Positions 8,652-16,559 of a stretch of DNA of 64,000 bases are shown in pieces. Both the position numbers and the translations under genes were made by a program. The stretch comes from Microbacterium testaceum StLB037 (lineage in GTDB: Bacteria; Actinomycetota; Actinomycetes; Actinomycetales; Microbacteriaceae), in the NCBI RefSeq assembly GCF_000202635.1, contig NC_015125.1:2728001-2792000 (forward strand), in the 5' to 3' direction. Position 1 is the first letter of the stretch, and each line of letters opens with the position of its first letter. Below the pieces are notes generated by a model, which had not been told where the DNA came from, did not search any database, and worked only from the letters and a program-made list of their open reading frames with translations.

Positions 8652-9215
8652 ATGAGCACGCCTGCCCCCGCATCCGTCGATCGTTACGTCGTCGCCACCG
8701 ACGGCGCCTGCAAGGGCAATCCCGGTCCGGCCGGGTGGGCGTGGGTCGGGGAGGACGGCCACTGGGCGGCCGGCTCGATCCCCGAGGGCACCAACAACAT
8801 CGGTGAGCTCCTCGGACTCCTGCACGCCATCACCGATCACGCCGACGTGCGCGAGCTGGTCGTGCAGGCCGACTCCAAGTACGCGATCGACACGTACTCG
8901 TCGTGGATGGACGGTCACCGCCGCCGCGGCTGGGTCACGAGTGCCAAGAAGCCCGTCGCCAACCGCGGCATCCTCGAGGCGCTGATCGCCGCGCGTGACA
9001 CGCGCCGGGCGGCCGGGCTTCCTGATGTGGTGCTCGAACACGTCCGCGGACACAGCGGGCACGTCCTGAACTCCTGGGCCGACGAGCGGGCCGTGCGTGC
9101 GTCTCAGCACGCCGCGAAGGGCGAAGAACTCATCTGGACGTCGCTGCGGGGCCTCGAGCGCCTGGACGTGGCCTCGCCGCCCGCGCGCGCGGCGGGTGAT
9201 CGCGCGGGTCGCTGA
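8652..9215 (+). CDS. rnhA: Ribonuclease HI
   Basis: Cleaves RNA in RNA-DNA hybrids. The metal-binding catalytic residues are visible: Asp17 in TDGACKGNPGP, Glu52 in NNIGELLGL, Asp74 in QADSKYAID, and the last Asp in SWADERA, preceded by the conserved HVRGHSGH loop. At 187 residues it is slightly longer than E. coli RNase HI (155) because of a C-terminal extension. ATG 8652 is chosen for the GGAGG one base upstream-adjacent to the spacer and because the catalytic core begins 10 residues later. Confidence 0.92.
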   Translation: MSTPAPASVDRYVVATDGACKGNPGPAGWAWVGEDGHWAAGSIPEGTNNIGELLGLLHAITDHADVRELVVQADSKYAIDTYSSWMDGHRRRGWVTSAKKPVANRGILEALIAARDTRRAAGLPDVVLEHVRGHSGHVLNSWADERAVRASQHAAKGEELIWTSLRGLERLDVASPPARAAGDRAGR

Positions 9216-9357
9216 GTCGCTTCGCCGGTCCCGGGTGACTTCGTACCCGGGACAGCATGATTCTTCGGGGCGCATGGCGTTTCAGGAATGTCTCCGTCGT
9301 TACAGTTCCTTTCCCGCGCCAGTCGCGGCGTGGGGCACTCGAAGGAGAGGACACGTC

Positions 9358-9831
9358 ATGTCGGACCAGCACAGGCAGCAGGCTCTCGGTCGACCGACCG
9401 GAGCATTCGTCGGAGCCTCCTGGGTCGCGCTGGGGCTCGGAGCCTCGGTGTATTTCGTGGGGCTGTACAACGCGCAGATGACCCTCGCGGAGAAGGGTTT
9501 CTCCCTCGCCGTGTTCCTGCTGGGGCTCTTCGCAGCGATCTCGGTGCAGAAGGCGGTCCGCGACCGCGCCGAGGAGGTGCCGGTGACGGGCGCCTATCTC
9601 GGGGTGGCGTGGGGGATGCTGCTCGCCGCGCTCACCCTCATGGCCGTGGGGCTGTGGAACGCCGAACTCCTGCTGTCGGAGAAGGGCTTCTACGGCATCG
9701 GGTTTGCGATGAGCCTCTTCGCCGTCGTCGCGGTGCAGAAGAACGTCCGCGACCTGGCCGCCTACCGCGCGGTGCACCCCGATGCGGTCGTGACTCCCGA
9801 GCGAGCGCCCTTCGTCACGCCGCAGGGCTGA
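9358..9831 (+). CDS. YiaA/YiaB-family inner membrane protein
   Basis: A 157-residue membrane protein made of two tandem copies of the YiaA/B two-helix unit. Copy 1 (about residues 13-64) ends AISVQKAVRD and copy 2 (about 75-127) ends AVVAVQKNVRD. Each has a VGLYNA or VGLWNA turn followed by L-EKGF. The family's role is not established. AAGGAGAGG is a strong ribosome site 7 bases before the ATG. It is monocistronic and converges with a GNAT acetyltransferase gene. Confidence 0.87.
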   Translation: MSDQHRQQALGRPTGAFVGASWVALGLGASVYFVGLYNAQMTLAEKGFSLAVFLLGLFAAISVQKAVRDRAEEVPVTGAYLGVAWGMLLAALTLMAVGLWNAELLLSEKGFYGIGFAMSLFAVVAVQKNVRDLAAYRAVHPDAVVTPERAPFVTPQG

Positions 9832-9846
9832 GGCGCATCGGGCGGC

Positions 9847-10404
9847 TCAGCGCGGCGATGGCCCGGCGGTGAAGTCGGGAACGAGCGTCCTGGACCCGGT
9901 CGCCCAGTCACGGCGGAGAATGCTGTAGCCCACGGATGCCACGGGCTCCGCACCGTCAATCGGCCACCCGTCACGGTAGTGGGCCTCTTGCACCCATCCG
10001 GATCGGACGAAGGTGCGGCGCATCGCCATGTTGTCCTCTCGCGTGGTGCCTTCGAACCGGCGCACGTTCGGGTAGGTATGGAAGAGGTGATCGGTGGCGG
10101 CGCGTAGCGCAGCGGTGCCGAGACCGCGGCCGCGATGGTGTTCCGCAAGCCGGAGGTCGAGCGTGGCCGTCGGGTCACGAAGGTCCTGCAGACGCACCAG
10201 ACCGGCGTGAGGTTCGTGATCCGCCTCGACCCAGAACGTCTCCGTGTCGTCGTCGCCCCAGGCGTCTCCGTCGATGGCCTCGGCGATCTGCGCAGAAGTC
10301 GGGCGCGTGATGACGTGAAACGGGAACGCGTTCGACGAGAGGAAGGTCTCCAGGGCACGCCTGTCGATCCCACGAGCATCGACACGATGGAGGGCGACGA
10401 TCAT
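9847..10404 (-). CDS. GNAT-family N-acetyltransferase (RimJ/RimL type)
   Basis: A 185-residue acetyl-CoA-dependent transferase. The acetyl-CoA pyrophosphate-binding loop is HHRGRGLGTAALRAATDHLF (about residues 90-109), followed by VRRFEGTTREDNMAMRRTFV and a GWVQEAHYRDGW strand typical of RimJ/RimL-like proteins. The substrate cannot be told from the sequence. The gene is alone on its strand between a YiaA/B gene and a Tat-exported protein gene, both of which point elsewhere in function. Confidence 0.88.
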   Translation of the reverse strand: MIVALHRVDARGIDRRALETFLSSNAFPFHVITRPTSAQIAEAIDGDAWGDDDTETFWVEADHEPHAGLVRLQDLRDPTATLDLRLAEHHRGRGLGTAALRAATDHLFHTYPNVRRFEGTTREDNMAMRRTFVRSGWVQEAHYRDGWPIDGAEPVASVGYSILRRDWATGSRTLVPDFTAGPSPR

Positions 10405-10432
10405 GACGACAGCGTAGGCATGTCCGACCGGC

Positions 10433-11863
10433 TCAGAACGACTTCGTGGCCAGAGCCGGGGTGTCGGCGAGCGCCGTCTTCAGCACGTTCTCACCGGGGA
10501 AGAGGCGTTTGCCGTTGAGGAGCCCGAACGCGAAGGGCGCGCGCATGTGCCAGATGGATGCGCCCGTGCACCACCGCGACTGCAGGGGAGCCTGTAGGAC
10601 GGATTGGTACAGCAGGGCCTGGACGTCGAAGTCCTCGGCCCCGGTGGCGGGGGAGTTGTTGTCCTGCTTCGCGAGGCCGTCGACGCGCGGCTGAACACCG
10701 ACCTCGGTGATGAAGAACGGGATGCGCAGCCCGTCGCACACGGCCTCGAGCTTGCCGAGATGGTCGTCTGTCCGGCCGCCGCCGCCCCGCCAGCCGGCGA
10801 CGAGTTCATCGACCGTGATGTTGGGCGCGTCGGGCGTGTAGACCTTGTCGGTCAGCCGGATCCACGAGTTGATGCCGAAGACGTCGAGCAACCGGGCCAT
10901 GTGCGGTGTCGACTGCGGAATCCAGTACGTGTAGAGCAGGAAGAGCTCGAGCGTCGTGAACGCGGCGGTGAGCTTCACCCCCGGCTCCGTGTCGCGGAGC
11001 TTCTGGATGAGCGGCACCCACCGGTCGTAGGTCGAGGCGTCGGTCTGGGCGGGCTGCTCGCACGTCAGCGCGAGATACTCCACGTCGTTCTGCGCACAGA
11101 GGGTGGCGAAGTACTGCAGTTGCGCCTGCCAGTTCGCGAAGAACGCGTCGAGGGATGCCGGGGCGTAGTTGCCGCGGTAGAACCCGTCGCCCTGATCGTC
11201 GGTCACGATGTGCGGCTTGACCAGCGTGATCCGGATGCCGCGGTCTCGAGCGAGTTGGAAAGCCTTGTCGATGCGGTCGTCGGAGACGCGTGTGAACGTG
11301 GTCGACGTGGGATCGGAGATGAAGCAGTAGATGACCAGCGTCGCGTTCGCGCCGAGGCGTGCGATGCGGTCGAACTCCTTCGCCGTGACCGACATCGGCG
11401 TCCGCTGGTCGAGGCTGAGGGAGATGTTCAGGTCGCGCTTGAGCGGGGCGACGGTGCCGGCGAAGGTGCGGAGCCGTTTCTTCTTGCCCTCCCGGACGTC
11501 GAGGGCGAACCGGTAGGCGCCTTCGGTCGTCGGGCGTCCGATCACACGGCCCGAGGAGAGGCCCACCCCGGCGGGCAGCGCGCCCGAGGCGAGCGTGACG
11601 GTCGCGTCGGCGGCATCCGAGATCTGACGGACGACGCTGTCCCACGCGTGAAGGCGCAGGTCTTCGGTCGCGTCCGCCGCGCTGCGGGTAGGGGTCGGCG
11701 TGGCGGTCGCGGTCGCGCTCGGGGAGGCCGTCCGCGCGTGCGGACCGACCAGGGGTTTCTCGGGGCCTCCGTGCGTCATCAGGGAAGCAGCCGCGACGCT
11801 CCCGGCACCGAGTCCGAGGACGCTCAGGGTGCCGACGAGCATGCTCCGTCGTGACAGCTCCAT
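10433..11863 (-). CDS. Tat-exported glycoside hydrolase-like protein (GH113-type TIM barrel)
   Basis: A 476-residue exported protein. A twin-arginine signal (SRRSMLVGTLSVLGLGAG) is followed by a Ser/Thr/Pro linker, a short Ig-like segment (about residues 70-140, with ALPAGVGLSSGRVIG as in putative Ig domains), and a TIM-barrel region. YLALTCEQ and FFITEVGVQPR fit the two catalytic Glu-bearing strands of GH113-like mannanases. The fold call is by motif only and the activity is inferred. The ATG is preceded by GAGGGG. It is monocistronic. Confidence 0.72.
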   Translation of the reverse strand: MELSRRSMLVGTLSVLGLGAGSVAAASLMTHGGPEKPLVGPHARTASPSATATATPTPTRSAADATEDLRLHAWDSVVRQISDAADATVTLASGALPAGVGLSSGRVIGRPTTEGAYRFALDVREGKKKRLRTFAGTVAPLKRDLNISLSLDQRTPMSVTAKEFDRIARLGANATLVIYCFISDPTSTTFTRVSDDRIDKAFQLARDRGIRITLVKPHIVTDDQGDGFYRGNYAPASLDAFFANWQAQLQYFATLCAQNDVEYLALTCEQPAQTDASTYDRWVPLIQKLRDTEPGVKLTAAFTTLELFLLYTYWIPQSTPHMARLLDVFGINSWIRLTDKVYTPDAPNITVDELVAGWRGGGGRTDDHLGKLEAVCDGLRIPFFITEVGVQPRVDGLAKQDNNSPATGAEDFDVQALLYQSVLQAPLQSRWCTGASIWHMRAPFAFGLLNGKRLFPGENVLKTALADTPALATKSF

Positions 11864-12007
11864 TTCACCCCTCCCGATGCGATGGCTTCGTCGACCGAGG
11901 ATGGGGCTCCTGCCCTCTCCGGCATTCAGCGTAGAACGCGCGGGTGGATCCCGATCCGACCCCGCGGAAATCGTGAGCGTTTCAGGGGGTTCTCTCGGCT
12001 GGTCGTG

Positions 12008-13039
12008 TCAGCGCAGAGCGAGCCGCCCGGGCAGGAAGCCGAGCGCCCGCCGGCGCGCGAGCGGGGCGTGCAGGTGGTCGACCAACGGCATGTGCGCGGC
12101 GGAAACGCCGAACGTGCGGCGCAGCCACACGAACACCATCAGCGCGATGAACCCCGTGAGCAGCTTGTCGATCACGGACGTGAGGATGTTCGTCGAGAAG
12201 GCCGCGGCGATGAGGGGCAGCCCGAGGTGCTCGAGCGAGACGGTGACGGTGTCGGATCCGTGGCCGGAGAAACCGCTGAAGAGGAGGACGTTGAGCGGAG
12301 CCCCGGCCATCGTGCACGCGACGGCCACCAGCAGGTTCAGCTGGAAGTACCGCACGATGTCGTTTCCCATGCCGAAGCGACGGACGCCGTATCCCCACAC
12401 GAGCGCACCGACCACATTCACGAGGGCGAACGGCGCGGCGCCCGGGACCCCCACGACGAACCCCAGGAGGTTCGTCATCAGGCCGACGGCGACGCCGTAC
12501 CAGGGACCGAAGACGATCGCCACGACCGCGGTGCCGGCCATGTCGAGGTAGAGCGGCAGATGGAGCTGCTGCACCACGATGAGTCCGATGAGGTTGAGGA
12601 CGAGGCATCCGAGAATCGTCAGGGGAGCGGAGCGCCGAGTCGGAGTCGACGTCGGAAGAAGAGGGGTGTCGGTCGTGGCGGCGACCTCGACAGGCGCGAC
12701 CGGGCGCGGGCGGGCGGCCGGTTCGGCCGAGCGGCGGACGCGGTGGTAGCGCTCAACCCACTCATCGGCTTCGGCGTCGTCCGCGCCGAGAGCCCGGACG
12801 ATGTCGTGCACGAGCGCCGGGTCCATGCGGGTGCGGCCGGGTCGGAACACGTCGTACACCGTGGTGCGTGCCGGGTAGGCGGCGGTGGCCGCGACTCCCC
12901 GCGCGATGCGCAGCTCGCCGACCCGGCGGGCCAGATCGCCGTACGAGACGGGGCCGCGGGCGTCTTTGAAGGCGACGAGATCGCGCGCGATCCGGTCGAG
13001 GGAGTCCGGCTGTTCCTGCGGCGAGGCGGTGAGGACCAC
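12008..13039 (-). CDS. HTH domain fused to an ECF-type S-component-like membrane protein
   Basis: A 343-residue two-part protein. Residues 1-105 look like an XRE-type DNA-binding region (SYGDLARRVGE, then ARTTVYDVFRPGR and DPALVHDIVRALG). After a Pro/Thr linker, residues 140-310 form about six hydrophobic helices with the ECF transporter S-component style (LDMAGTAVVAIVFGPWYGVAVG, GVPGAAPFALVNVVGALVWG). No EcfA or EcfT gene is adjacent, so it would rely on a shared energising module, or it may act as a membrane-tethered regulator. GTG start with GAAGGGG upstream. Confidence 0.75.
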   Translation of the reverse strand: MVLTASPQEQPDSLDRIARDLVAFKDARGPVSYGDLARRVGELRIARGVAATAAYPARTTVYDVFRPGRTRMDPALVHDIVRALGADDAEADEWVERYHRVRRSAEPAARPRPVAPVEVAATTDTPLLPTSTPTRRSAPLTILGCLVLNLIGLIVVQQLHLPLYLDMAGTAVVAIVFGPWYGVAVGLMTNLLGFVVGVPGAAPFALVNVVGALVWGYGVRRFGMGNDIVRYFQLNLLVAVACTMAGAPLNVLLFSGFSGHGSDTVTVSLEHLGLPLIAAAFSTNILTSVIDKLLTGFIALMVFVWLRRTFGVSAAHMPLVDHLHAPLARRRALGFLPGRLALR

Positions 13040-13194
13040 GGCAGCCCCTTCTGTCGTTCACGGCGGTGCGTTGCTCACCCTATCCGCGTGATCGGGCTCC
13101 GCCGGAACGGGGGACTGCGGCTGTCGACGCTCGATACCCTGGAATCACCGCCCACCCGTCGACGCCCCGCGTCGCGCTCGAAAAGGAGCCCCTC

Positions 13195-13569
13195 ATTCCT
13201 GCATCGCAGACTCCCGTCCCGTCTACGCGGATCCGCGCGCTTCGCACCGCGTCCCTCGTCATCGCGGGCCTCGGTGCCTCCGCGACCATGGCGACGCTCG
13301 GGTCGTGGTGGACGCCGCTCATCCTGCTCATCGCCACCGCCGGCGCGCTGCTGGTGGTGTGGCGGACGCCGGCCGGGGCCGTGGCATCCCGAGGGCTCGT
13401 TCCCGTGCTGATCGTCGTCATCGCGCTCACCGTCGTGGGGGCGCTCGGGGCCGTGGGCGTTCTGCCCGGCGGGTACGTGTGGGCCGCGCTCGGCGCGTAC
13501 ATCGTCGCGTGGGGCGAGTACCTGGTCTCCCAGACGATCGCCCGGTCGCGCGGCCTCACCGCGCGCTGA
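13195..13569 (+). CDS. Small membrane protein, possibly started at a rare ATT codon
   Basis: About 124 residues with four hydrophobic segments (GLGASATMATLG, PLILLIATAGALLVVW, VPVLIVVIALTVVGALGAV, VWAALGAYIVAWGEYL). No family recognised. The frame stays open upstream to a GTG at 13066, but the only good ribosome site, AAAAGGAG at 13181, stands 6 bases before an ATT at 13195. There is no ATG, GTG or TTG between 13066 and the first membrane segment. Either an ATT start is used or the protein has a poorly supported 43-residue extension. A strong terminator follows the stop. Confidence 0.7.
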   Translation: MPASQTPVPSTRIRALRTASLVIAGLGASATMATLGSWWTPLILLIATAGALLVVWRTPAGAVASRGLVPVLIVVIALTVVGALGAVGVLPGGYVWAALGAYIVAWGEYLVSQTIARSRGLTAR

Positions 13570-13592
13570 GCGAGCGCCTGCCGAGAACGACG

Positions 13593-13628
13593 ACGGCCCC
13601 GGATGCCATGGCATCCGGGGCCGTTTTT
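13593..13628 (+). terminator. Rho-independent terminator
   Basis: A perfect 32-base palindrome (arms of 16, the left arm beginning ACGGCCCCGGATGCCA) followed by a run of five T. It ends transcription of the small membrane protein gene. On the other strand there is no T-run, so it probably acts one way. Confidence 0.9.
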
Positions 13629-13633
13629 CCGTG

Positions 13634-14674
13634 TCAGACGCGCGAGGCCGCCTGTGTCGGCTGCCAGCCGAGGGCCGGCGCGACGTGACGGGCGAAGTTC
13701 TCGACGAGGCGGAGATTGAAGTCGACGCCCATCTGCGACGGGATCGTCAGCATCAGGGTGTCGGCGCTCATCACCGCGGCATCGTTCTGCAGCTGCTCGA
13801 CGAGGACGTCCGGCGTCGCGGCGTACGTCTTGCCGAAGGTCGAGCGCATGCCGTCGATCACGCCGATCTGGTCGCTGCCGGCGGAACCGCCGAAGTACAT
13901 CTCGTCTTCGGCGGTGACGATCGGGAAGATGCTCCGGCTGACCGAGGTGCGCGGCTCGCCCACGTGACCCGCCTCGCGCCACGCGGCGCGGAAGGCGTCG
14001 AGCTGCTGCGCCTGCAGGAGGTCGAAGGGCGTGCCGTCGGCCTCCGTGAGGAGCGTCGACGACATGAGGTTGACGCCGATGCGACCCGCCCACTCGGCCG
14101 TCGCCGTCGTGCCGGCGCCCCACCAGATGCGCTGACGGAGTCCGCGGGAATGCGGCTCGATGCGCTGCAGGCCCGTGCCGCCGCCGAAGGGGCTCATCGG
14201 GTCGCGCTCGGCGAGACCCTCGCCGTCGATCGCTCGGAGGAAGAGGTCGAAGTGCTCACGCGCGATGTCGGCACCGCGGGGGTCTTGCGAGCCCGTGTAC
14301 CCGAAGGCCTCGTAGCCGTTCTTGACCGTCTCGGGTGACCCACGGCTCACGCCGAGGGCGAGGCGGTTCCCGCTGATGAGGTCGACGGATGCCGCCTCCT
14401 CGGCGAGCATGAGCGGGTTCTCGTACCGCATGTCGATGACGCCGGTGCCGACCTCGATCCGCGAGGTGCGCGCGGCGATCGCGGCGAGCAGGGGCATGGG
14501 GGCGGCCTGCTGACGCGCGAAGTGGTGCACGCGGAACGAGACGCCGTTGATCCCGAGGTCGTCCATGCCCTGGGCGAGGTCGATCGCCTGGAGCATCGAG
14601 TCGCCGGCGGTCAGCTGACGACCGCCGCCGAGGGGGCCGTAATGGCCGAAGGAGAGGGTGCCGAAGGAGCGCAT
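13634..14674 (-). CDS. LLM-class flavin-dependent oxidoreductase (luciferase-like)
   Basis: A 346-residue (beta/alpha)8 flavin monooxygenase of the bacterial luciferase-like family, which uses reduced flavin supplied by a separate reductase. N-terminal FGTLSFGHYGPLGGG, the region TSRIEVGTGVIDMRYENPLMLAEEAA, and LISGNRLALGVSRGSPE are family hallmarks. The substrate is unknown. The ATG at 14674 matches the family start. The gene is monocistronic and divergent from the membrane protein gene at 14733 with only 58 bases between starts. Confidence 0.88.
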   Translation of the reverse strand: MRSFGTLSFGHYGPLGGGRQLTAGDSMLQAIDLAQGMDDLGINGVSFRVHHFARQQAAPMPLLAAIAARTSRIEVGTGVIDMRYENPLMLAEEAASVDLISGNRLALGVSRGSPETVKNGYEAFGYTGSQDPRGADIAREHFDLFLRAIDGEGLAERDPMSPFGGGTGLQRIEPHSRGLRQRIWWGAGTTATAEWAGRIGVNLMSSTLLTEADGTPFDLLQAQQLDAFRAAWREAGHVGEPRTSVSRSIFPIVTAEDEMYFGGSAGSDQIGVIDGMRSTFGKTYAATPDVLVEQLQNDAAVMSADTLMLTIPSQMGVDFNLRLVENFARHVAPALGWQPTQAASRV

Positions 14675-14732
14675 ACGTGGTGCAACGCGGCATCCGTCGA
14701 TCTATTCCCACGCATGAATCGGACGTGGCACG

Positions 14733-15512
14733 ATGCACAGAATGAACACGGACGACGAGAGCGAACTCGCTCGTCTGCGCGCGCGAGCGTATGGGCCGCA
14801 CGCCGACATCTCCGACGATCCTCGCGCCGTCGCCCGTTTGGCCGAGCTCGAAGAGGTCGATCGACGGGCGCGTGCGACGAGGACGGCTCCCGCTCCGGGC
14901 CCGAGTGCGCCGGCGCAGGCCACCGATGCGGAGGATCTTCCCGCGCCGGGGACGGGAGGCGAGCCGGACACGGCGGATGACGGCGTCCGGGCACGTCGCC
15001 GGTGGTCCGTGCCGATCCGGTCGCGCCGCGCGGTCTGGGCCTGGGCACTGACGATCGCCGTCGTGGCCGCCGCGTCGAGCGCCGTGACCGCCGCCAGCCT
15101 GGACATCGTGCCGGTGTCGAGCAGCGCCGGCGTCCCCCAGATCGCGACGCTCACCCCCGATGTCGGACGCGCGTTGCCGGGCGCGTTCGGTCCGCTGAGC
15201 TCCGACGCGCGGGCGTACCCGGACTTCTACGGCATGACCGCGTTCGTGTCGTACGCGCAGTTCGGCCCCGAGGGGGAGCGCAACGCCTGCATCTTCCTCG
15301 TGCCGACCGACACCCTCGACAAGCTCGAGGAGGGGGGTTACTCCGCCGGCTTCTCGGAATCGGGCTGCGGCGCGGGGGTGTTCCCGGCGGCCGTCCAGTT
15401 CGTGGTGAACTCGCTGGAGCCCGCCGAGTTCGTCGCGCGTTTCCCCCCGGGCTCGAGCGTGCAGTTCATCTTCGACGGAGAGAACCTCGGCGTCTTCAGC
15501 GACGCCGGGTGA
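14733..15512 (+). CDS. Membrane-anchored extracytoplasmic protein, paralogue A
   Basis: A 259-residue protein. The cytoplasmic N-terminus contains ELARLRARAYGPHADI, then an Ala/Pro-rich linker, one membrane segment (about residues 105-125) and an extracytoplasmic domain of about 130 residues with two Cys (NACIF, SGCGAG). The next gene encodes a close paralogue with the same architecture, so the pair arose by tandem duplication. No ribosome site precedes ATG 14733, which suggests leaderless translation. A second in-frame ATG is 9 bases later. No known domain. Confidence 0.78.
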   Translation: MHRMNTDDESELARLRARAYGPHADISDDPRAVARLAELEEVDRRARATRTAPAPGPSAPAQATDAEDLPAPGTGGEPDTADDGVRARRRWSVPIRSRRAVWAWALTIAVVAAASSAVTAASLDIVPVSSSAGVPQIATLTPDVGRALPGAFGPLSSDARAYPDFYGMTAFVSYAQFGPEGERNACIFLVPTDTLDKLEEGGYSAGFSESGCGAGVFPAAVQFVVNSLEPAEFVARFPPGSSVQFIFDGENLGVFSDAG

Positions 15513-15553
15513 GCGGGCGCGCTCGCTTCCGGCACGGGGACGAGCGTGACACC

Positions 15554-16318
15554 ATGCAGAAGATGGACGCGGACGAAGCTCACGAACTCGAACGCCTCCG
15601 CGCGCGGGCATACGGCCCGCACGCCGACATCACGAGCGATCCCGTCGCCCTCGCGCGTCTGCGCGAGCTGGAGGATCGGGAGCGGTCACGACCGCAGGCG
15701 GTGGCCCCGGAGCCGTCTGCGCGGGTCGACCCGGGTGCGGATGCCGCTGCGGAGCCGGTGGAGGAGGACGAGCGGTCCGCCACCGAGCCGCGCCCTCCGC
15801 GTCCGCCGCTGCTCCGGTCGCGACGGCGCGTGTGGATCGCCGCGCTCGCGATGGCGGTCGCAGTCGCGGCGACCAGCTCGGTGACCGCCGCCGCCGTCGG
15901 TTCCACCACCGTCGACGGCACCTCGGGGATCGCGCAGACGGATGCGTTGACGCCCGACCCGGGGGCGGAGCTCGGCGCGTCGGGCTACCTCGGCTTCGAT
16001 CCGGAACAGACGCGCGGATTCGCCGACTACTACGGATTGACCGTCTTCTCCGGGGTCACCCAGATCGACTCGGACGGCAATCGGTCCGATTGCCTGATCG
16101 TCCTCAACACCGAGGAGGTCCGGGACGAGGGCTCGTCTCGCTCCTCGCCGCGCGGGGTGCGATTCGGGTCATGCGGGGCCGGTCCGTTTCCGGCGGCGGT
16201 GAAGTTCATCGTGAGCGCGTCGTTCCCGGAGCCCTTCCGCACGCGTTACCCGGTGGGCACCGCGATCCAGTTCGTGCTCGACGAGGACGAGGTCGGGGTG
16301 TTCGCGGCGACCCCGTGA
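15554..16318 (+). CDS. Membrane-anchored extracytoplasmic protein, paralogue B
   Basis: A 254-residue paralogue of the preceding protein, starting 41 bases after its stop. Shared blocks are ELERLRARAYGPHADI near the N-terminus, an acidic linker, a membrane segment after RRRVW (about residues 95-115), DYYGLTVF, GSCGAGPFPAAVKF and a C-terminal VGTAIQFVLDEDEVGVF. Both have ATG-NNN-NNN-ATG starts with no clear ribosome site. The conserved cytoplasmic YGPHADI motif suggests a common inner partner. Function unknown. A 24-bp periodic repeat array follows. Confidence 0.78.
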   Translation: MQKMDADEAHELERLRARAYGPHADITSDPVALARLRELEDRERSRPQAVAPEPSARVDPGADAAAEPVEEDERSATEPRPPRPPLLRSRRRVWIAALAMAVAVAATSSVTAAAVGSTTVDGTSGIAQTDALTPDPGAELGASGYLGFDPEQTRGFADYYGLTVFSGVTQIDSDGNRSDCLIVLNTEEVRDEGSSRSSPRGVRFGSCGAGPFPAAVKFIVSASFPEPFRTRYPVGTAIQFVLDEDEVGVFAATP

Positions 16319-16330
16319 GACGGTCCCGGG

Positions 16331-16530
16331 GGCTTCGACGAGCTCAGCCCCCTGCGCTTCGACGAGCTCAGCCACCTGCGCTTCGGCGAGCTGAGCCACC
16401 GGGGCTTCGACGAGCTCAGCCCCCTGGGTTTCGGCGAGCTGAGCCACCGGGGCTTCGACGGGCTCAGCCCCCTGGGTTTCGGCGAGCTGAGCCACGGCGG
16501 GAGGTGGTCCCTGAGCCTGTCGAAGGGTCC
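16331..16530. repeat. 24-bp periodic array of CTTCGACGAGCTCAG elements
   Basis: Seven units begin at exact 24-base intervals (16332, 16356, 16380, 16404, 16428, 16452, 16476), each with a TTCG(A/G)CG(A/G)GCT(C/G)A core. The array ends with one inverted element (CCTGAGCCTGTCGAAGGG) at about 16509. It fills the gap between the paralogue pair and the helicase gene. No gene is seen here. The same core occurs in four other intergenic arrays in the window. Confidence 0.9.
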
Positions 16531-16559
16531 ACCCGCCCCGCGGATGAGAGGCTGGGGGA

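Noticed and set aside
13066..13194. N-terminal extension of the small membrane protein from GTG 13066
   Set aside because: The extension is Pro/Arg-rich without a ribosome site at 13066 and overlaps the divergent gene's upstream region. The ribosome site at 13181 fits a later start.
16331..16530. CRISPR array or coding repeat protein (AQLAE/ELVEA frame)
   Set aside because: The units are directly adjacent variants of an intergenic element found in four other gaps. No start site or ribosome site supports a protein.
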